From Isohypsibius dastychi (lineage: Eukaryota > Tardigrada > Eutardigrada > Parachela > Isohypsibiidae): 64,000 bases of DNA. The notes beneath the pieces were generated by a model. The model was not told the origin of the DNA, made no database searches, and worked only from the letters and a program-made list of their open reading frames with translations. The position numbers and the translations under genes are program-made. Numbering within the stretch: position 1 is the stretch's first letter; each line of letters starts with the position of its first letter. Below are positions 59,723 through 64,000 of this stretch, piece after piece. The stretch spans positions 1-64,000 of the forward strand of contig JAQIWT010000009.1 in the NCBI GenBank assembly GCA_034696485.1, written 5' to 3'.

Positions 59723-60120
59723 CTTCACTTGGGTCTTGAAACAAGTTATTTATTTGATCGTTTACGGTGAACATGATTGGGCCAGTGGAACGCAGCTGTT
59801 TTGTTCGGATTAAATTCGTTCACCGTAGAACTCGCGTGTCACTATGATACAAATCAGCGACTGACGACCTGATTTCCACTTAGTCTGGTAGAATCCACTA
59901 GCTAGAAGTTTTCGAAACGAAGCAAAGTTCGTAATACGGCATGCACCAGGTCGCGCCTGTACTCGTGCCTTTCCCAGAACCTTCACTTTAGATATACGAC
60001 GTGCCTTGGTTTTCACCATTTTAGGTTCTAGTACGGCAGGCCTTGTTAAGATCTTGTCATTCATTACTGTACTGACCATGTCAGACTAGATCAACTGTTC
60101 GTGAGACAGAATGAACTCAG

Positions 60121-60172
60121 CGATGTTCCGTGCAGAGTTGCGTCATTTCCCGAAATCTGATACTGATCTCAA
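60121..60172 (+). promoter_or_regulatory. Conserved upstream block, unit 2
   Basis: CGATGTTCCGTGCAGAGTTGCGTCATTTCCCGAAATCTGATACTGA (reported as a motif spanning these positions; core TGCGTCATTTCC). It lies about 175 bases upstream of the GPCR 2 start and is the third copy of the block. Confidence 0.45.
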
Positions 60173-60339
60173 TGCAAGATTCAATCACTAAAACGGAAGA
60201 AAATCACATTTCTACCTCGACCCACCAAGGAATCGAAACCATTTCTAGCTGATTACAGTTTCCTCGTTAATTCCAAATCGGTTTTAAAATCTCGTAACCG
60301 ATGGATCGATCTCACCATTTAAAGTATTTGACCACAGAC

Positions 60340-61745
60340 ATGTCGAATGCTTCTACGGTAGCCGTGGAAAGGCTTCCATCTTGTAACTGGGATCGCCAGA
60401 CCCACCATGATGCCAACCAGACGGATGATCTGAACTCTTTTGCGACATATTTCCACAATTCTGTTTATCCTGTCCTTCTTCTTATCTGTCTTATTGGAAA
60501 TGGAACAACGCTTCTCTTCTTGCCCAACGGCAAAAGGACATCAGTGACCAACATCTTTCTCATCTGCATGGCGGCTGCTGACCTTTTCGTTGTGTAAGTT
60601 AAAGTGAAAAAGTGGGAGTTGGCTCACCAACAACTTTTTGTACCATAGGCTGCTGTACATGGATTACTATTTTCTGGTTTTGTTTCCGGGAATTTACGAA
60701 AACGAACTGGATTTTTTCGTGAATGCATACCTGAAAGCCAGAGGAGCGCTTGCCTTCATTCGTGGAGTATGCTTACAGTTTTCCGACGGGTAAACAGATC
60801 ACATTGAACTTACTTTCTGAATCATGTTGACATTTGCCGTACTCCGTAGTACACTGATCGCTTTCTCGATAATAAGATTACTCGTTATCAGTAATCCCCT
60901 GAAGAATCGTTCTTACGCACGAAGCAAAGTCCTTCGGGTTCAAGCGTTATTGTTCCTCATGGCTGTTGTTCTGAACATTCAGATGTTGGTGTACGATTAC
61001 CACTTCATTGCAAATGACGATGGTGCGAGCAATGTAGTCGTTATCAACGGACCACAACATCAGAGGTGGAAAGTGATCCAGGATCAGTTCGATGTAAGTA
61101 ATCCAAACCTTATTTTCTATGACCTTTTCTCATGTTTGTGGTTTACCGTAGCTTTGTTTCATGGTATTCAAATGGATTGCCATTGTTTCGATCAATGCCG
61201 CCATCGCGTTTTCAATGGCGTTCAGGAATAAGTTTCTGGCCAATCCCGAGGAAATAAGCCTATCAGCAAACGCAACATCTCCCAGTACGAAATGTCGATC
61301 TATTCGAGGTCACTCAATGAACAACCGAATTCTTCTCGGATGCGCCGCACTCTATACGGTTACGCAACTTCCAGCTGCGCTCAATAGCACAATGATCCTG
61401 TTGTCCTTTCCGCCTTTCTGCATTTACTTCTACAACCCCGCACTCAGATCATCAGCCATCAAGATTGTCAACATCATCCTTCTATGCAACTATTCCTTCA
61501 ACTTCATCATCTACGGCATCTTCAGTTTGAACTATCGGGAAAAAGTCGCAAGCGCAACACGGAGGTTGTTAGGACGAATGGACTCGGCAACCTCGGTGAC
61601 TTCTCAGCAAACGTATCTGGCACCGGAATCGCCAAGAAAGACTGCGGCTTCGTTCCAAGAATTTCAAGAGAATTCCGAGAACGAAGAGAAGATCAAGAAC
61701 ATCAAACAGGCCGAAGCGACTCTGCACTCTGCGTTGCTCTCCTAA
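60340..61745 (+). CDS. Rhodopsin-like GPCR 2 (4 exons, 410 aa)
   Basis: Exons 60340-60593, 60649-60789, 60850-61093 and 61152-61745, with intron positions identical to GPCR 1. The ATG at 60340 (MSNASTVAVERLPSCNWD) is chosen because both paralogues start there; an in-frame ATG at 60301 would add 13 residues. The seven-helix layout matches GPCR 1, with the same IRL in place of DRY (IIRLLVISNPLKNRSYARSK) and NFIIY in TM7. The first extracellular loop differs: GPCR 1 has ELNPCVNAY where this one has ELDFFVNAY, so a loop cysteine is present in only one receptor. N-terminal and loop divergence with identical tails suggests ligand specialisation with shared signalling; that is inference. Confidence 0.85.
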
Positions 61746-62142
61746 CGCTTCCTGTTACAATTCCCGACGCCTTGTATCGATGCGACAGTCAAACGAATCG
61801 ACAACTCTTACCAAACAGGTGCCCACTTTTGTAACATAACATCCCACATGTGCTCTTGCAATCCATTTTGCGCAATGTCGCAACTTGATCTGGATCTCTT
61901 AGAAGCACCCGCTCGATTCTACACAATACAATACATCGTTAACAAACTTCTTTATAATTGGACCATTGATTCTCAAACTACTAGATCACCGCTAGTGTAA
62001 TCCATTTTGATTAAGATTCAGCATCAGTGCGATCAAACAGCAATGCATTAATTCGTAAAACACATCTTTGTGCTAGTGCCACGAAAATAATTTGTAAGAT
62101 TCTAGAAGTCCATTAAACATCTCACCACAATCCAACGTAATG
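61746..62142. other. Convergent spacer, unit 2
   Basis: The 3' flanks of GPCR 2 and the POT1-like gene, homologous to 58493-58883. No gene. Confidence 0.7.
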
Positions 62143-63912
62143 TCAAGCAATCATACAAAATGCATCCTTCCGTTTCGTCTCTTCCCCGACTGATTCAGCA
62201 ACCGGTTCACGGTTCGGTCCGCAGTTCTTCACAATCAACGTTTCCTCAACGGTATGACGAACGGCTCTTGAAACGACAGCCGAGATTTTCGTATTCGAGT
62301 TGAAAAAATCGTCATCCAGCGCAATGACTTCCGATTCAGCGCCCTTTGCCGCCGGAGCTGCGTTTCTTTCTTCCACCGAAGTCCGGCGAAATTCAAAGAA
62401 ATCCCTGAGTTCAGATCCATCACCAGAGATTCCGACCATTTCCGGTTTCTGAGAAAGCAACGGCACACCATTTTTGAGATCATCCGCAAATTTAGCCAAG
62501 TTTGGGGGTCTCCATGGTTCTTTACCTTCTGGCGCATGCTTTGCGATTTCATGTGCAGCTTCCTTGTCATACCACTCCATCAAAGTCTTTACAAAATTCC
62601 TCTCATTTACACTCAAGCACTTGGTATTAGCATTGAAATCCCCGTCTTTATGGACTAGCAGGAAGCCGCTCTCTCCGCCGATGTTCCCCTTCAACTGGCG
62701 CTGATCTGCATGTCGATAGTAACGGAAGTTTTTCAAGAGAATCACGTCTCCCAGATTCCGAACTTGTGGGAGTTTTTCGGGATCTTTGCAAAACATGTAA
62801 ACGGCGACCTTTTCGTTCGCTTGAATGTAGAGACTGGAGTCGATGATAGTAACCAGAAACATGAAATCAGAGCCGCGAGTTGTCCTGGGAGTATGGTAGC
62901 TGTACGTGATGGCGCCGATAACGTTGGAACGTTGACCAGGCTTCATGTCCTTCAAGTGTACGAACTCAGCCAATGTTGGGGCTAAGAGACTGGCGAATGG
63001 AACTGGTTTTGGAGGTTGGGTCAGCTCACTGACGAAAAAATGTTCCTGCCGCTTCTTGGGTACCCCTGGATTTGAAAGAGATTGTTATTTGGGGTCATCA
63101 CGCCAAAAACAATGGTTTTCTAACTGAAAACCAGAATCCGAATAAATCGAATGAAGTGTTCCACCACAATCAGATTTTCGATACAACCAATAACCACCGG
63201 TAATAATCAGTTGACAGCAATTGCATACCAAGAATAATTCGCGGGGCATTTTCTGACGTGCAGAGCAGATTCATCCTTGTTTCGGTCAGTTTGTTTTTCT
63301 CCCAGCAAAATCCACTCATCACAAGCAGCGGCGCATATTCCATATCTCTATAATCCGTTCGGGATTTGAATTCTTTTGGCAACATGTTCTCCATGTTTGG
63401 AATGTAATCGAAAATTGTCAAGAATATCTGAAAACAAAGTCAACCGAAATCAGCAAGCCAGAAAGAAAACACGTCCAGAATACGGCCACCATTTCGGCTA
63501 CCTGATCTCCGAACATTCCATCTTCGAAAGCTTCTCTGATGATCAACCTCCATCTCTTCTTGCTCATCAAAACCTGTCTTCCTTGACTGATAACAACATG
63601 AGCAACGATGAAGCGATCGGAAATCACGGCTTTCTCAGCGACGTCCGCGAGCCGAATTCTGCTGACATTGGGAAATTTTTCGTTGAAGGAATGCACAACA
63701 CTTTGAATTGAAGCTGGTTCTGATGATTCGATAGGAACAGATCGAAAGTACGGAGCTGGAAGATCGTGAGCAACTTTCTGGCGTTTCCGAGGGTCAGTTT
63801 CCTCGGAAGCGTCACGGTCTCTTTCCAGTTCTGCTTTCCGAGAATGAGAAGACTGCAAATGCCCATCGTCGCTCGGAAAATTCGTTTGAGGTGGTTTAAA
63901 ATCAGCAGCCAT
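62143..63912 (-). CDS. POT1: POT1-like telomeric ssDNA-binding protein (3 exons, 510 aa)
   Basis: Exons 63912-63502, 63427-63229 and 63065-62143; introns GT-AG in phases 0 and 1, frame consistent. Exon 3 contains a POT1-type OB fold: FVHLKDMKPGQRSNVIGAIT, then TRGSDFMFLVTIIDSS, LGDVILLKNFRYY and SGFLLVHKDGDF. This matches the order of motifs in the first OB fold of animal POT1, which binds the single-stranded telomeric G-strand. Unlike human POT1, where that fold is at the N terminus, about 200 residues precede it here. They include a basic stretch (DPRKRQKVAHD, possible nuclear signal) and a segment that may be a second, diverged OB fold (RFIVAHVVISQGRQVLMSKK; APLLVMSGFCWEKNK). The C-terminal 130 residues are acidic and low complexity. 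Orthology is likely but not proven; a nematode-style single-OB POT protein is the main alternative. Confidence 0.7.
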
Positions 63913-64000
63913 TTTTCAAAACGCAGAAGAAAAGGAAAACGAAACTGAGAACTGAGAACGCGTTCAGAACGAAAACAAGCGAAATCGTGCCAATCATGAT

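Larger units (their letters stand above)
59426..63912. repeat. Segmental duplication, unit 2
   Basis: Lectin copy 3 (broken), GPCR 2 and the complete POT1-like gene, in the same order and orientation as unit 1. It is the only unit with a full POT1-like gene, so the ancestral locus probably read lectin-GPCR-POT1 and the partial copies lie to its left. Confidence 0.8.

Noticed and set aside
54528-61745. Lectin plus GPCR read as one latrophilin-like receptor
   Set aside because: Latrophilins carry a SUEL lectin on an adhesion-type GPCR. Here the lectins and receptors are on opposite strands with separate starts and signal peptides, and the receptors are rhodopsin-like.
1-64000. CRISPR arrays, operons, bacterial defence or other prokaryotic systems
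   Set aside because: The whole window has spliced animal genes. No regular direct-repeat/spacer array or ribosome-binding-site-led gene strings were seen.

Overview
The window is nuclear DNA from a bilaterian invertebrate. Its genes are split by short GT-AG introns (mostly about 50-300 bases), and its products are animal-specific: MAM and LDL-receptor class A domains, rhodopsin-like GPCRs, alpha-tubulin acetyltransferase, a POT1-type telomere protein and SUEL/rhamnose-binding lectins. Compact genes and short introns fit a small-genome animal; a tardigrade or similar ecdysozoan is only a guess. I see no prokaryotic, organellar or viral sequence.

Region 1 (1-5.2 kb) holds a four-exon gene for a single-pass membrane protein with an LRR-like ectodomain (829-2460), a small secreted-peptide gene with a textbook TATA box (3765-4109), and a 255-base foldback element (4209-4463).

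Region 2 (5.2-48.1 kb) is a cluster of extracellular-module genes, all on the + strand: a secreted single-MAM protein (5270-5977); a giant type I membrane protein with 23 MAM domains, three LDLa modules, a mucin-like stalk and one membrane helix (6712-25206); a secreted two-MAM protein (25696-27992); a second giant protein with the same 23-MAM layout (28940-46344); and a CUB-like, probably GPI-anchored protein (47121-48113). The two giants match domain for domain and are whole-gene tandem duplicates. The two-MAM gene between them looks like a third copy cut down to MAM17-18 with its own signal exon kept. They are probably cell-surface or cuticle/epithelial adhesion or uptake receptors; that role is inferred from domains only.

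Region 3 (48.7-52.6 kb, minus strand) is a six-exon alpha-tubulin N-acetyltransferase (ATAT1/MEC-17) gene with an Asn/Gly/His-rich tail. Its 2 kb intron carries a roughly 1 kb non-autonomous piggyBac-like element.

Region 4 (54.5-64 kb) is a nested segmental duplication of the unit [SUEL lectin on -, GPCR on +, POT1-like on -]. It has left two lectin genes and a broken third, two full GPCR genes and a broken third, and one full POT1-like gene and a truncated copy. The lectin and GPCR of each unit are divergent and share a 600-670 base intergenic region with a conserved block about 200 bases upstream of each GPCR. The two GPCR tails are identical over roughly 250 bases although the rest has diverged, which suggests gene conversion. 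All exon joins given were checked by hand for splice dinucleotides and reading-frame continuity unless stated otherwise.
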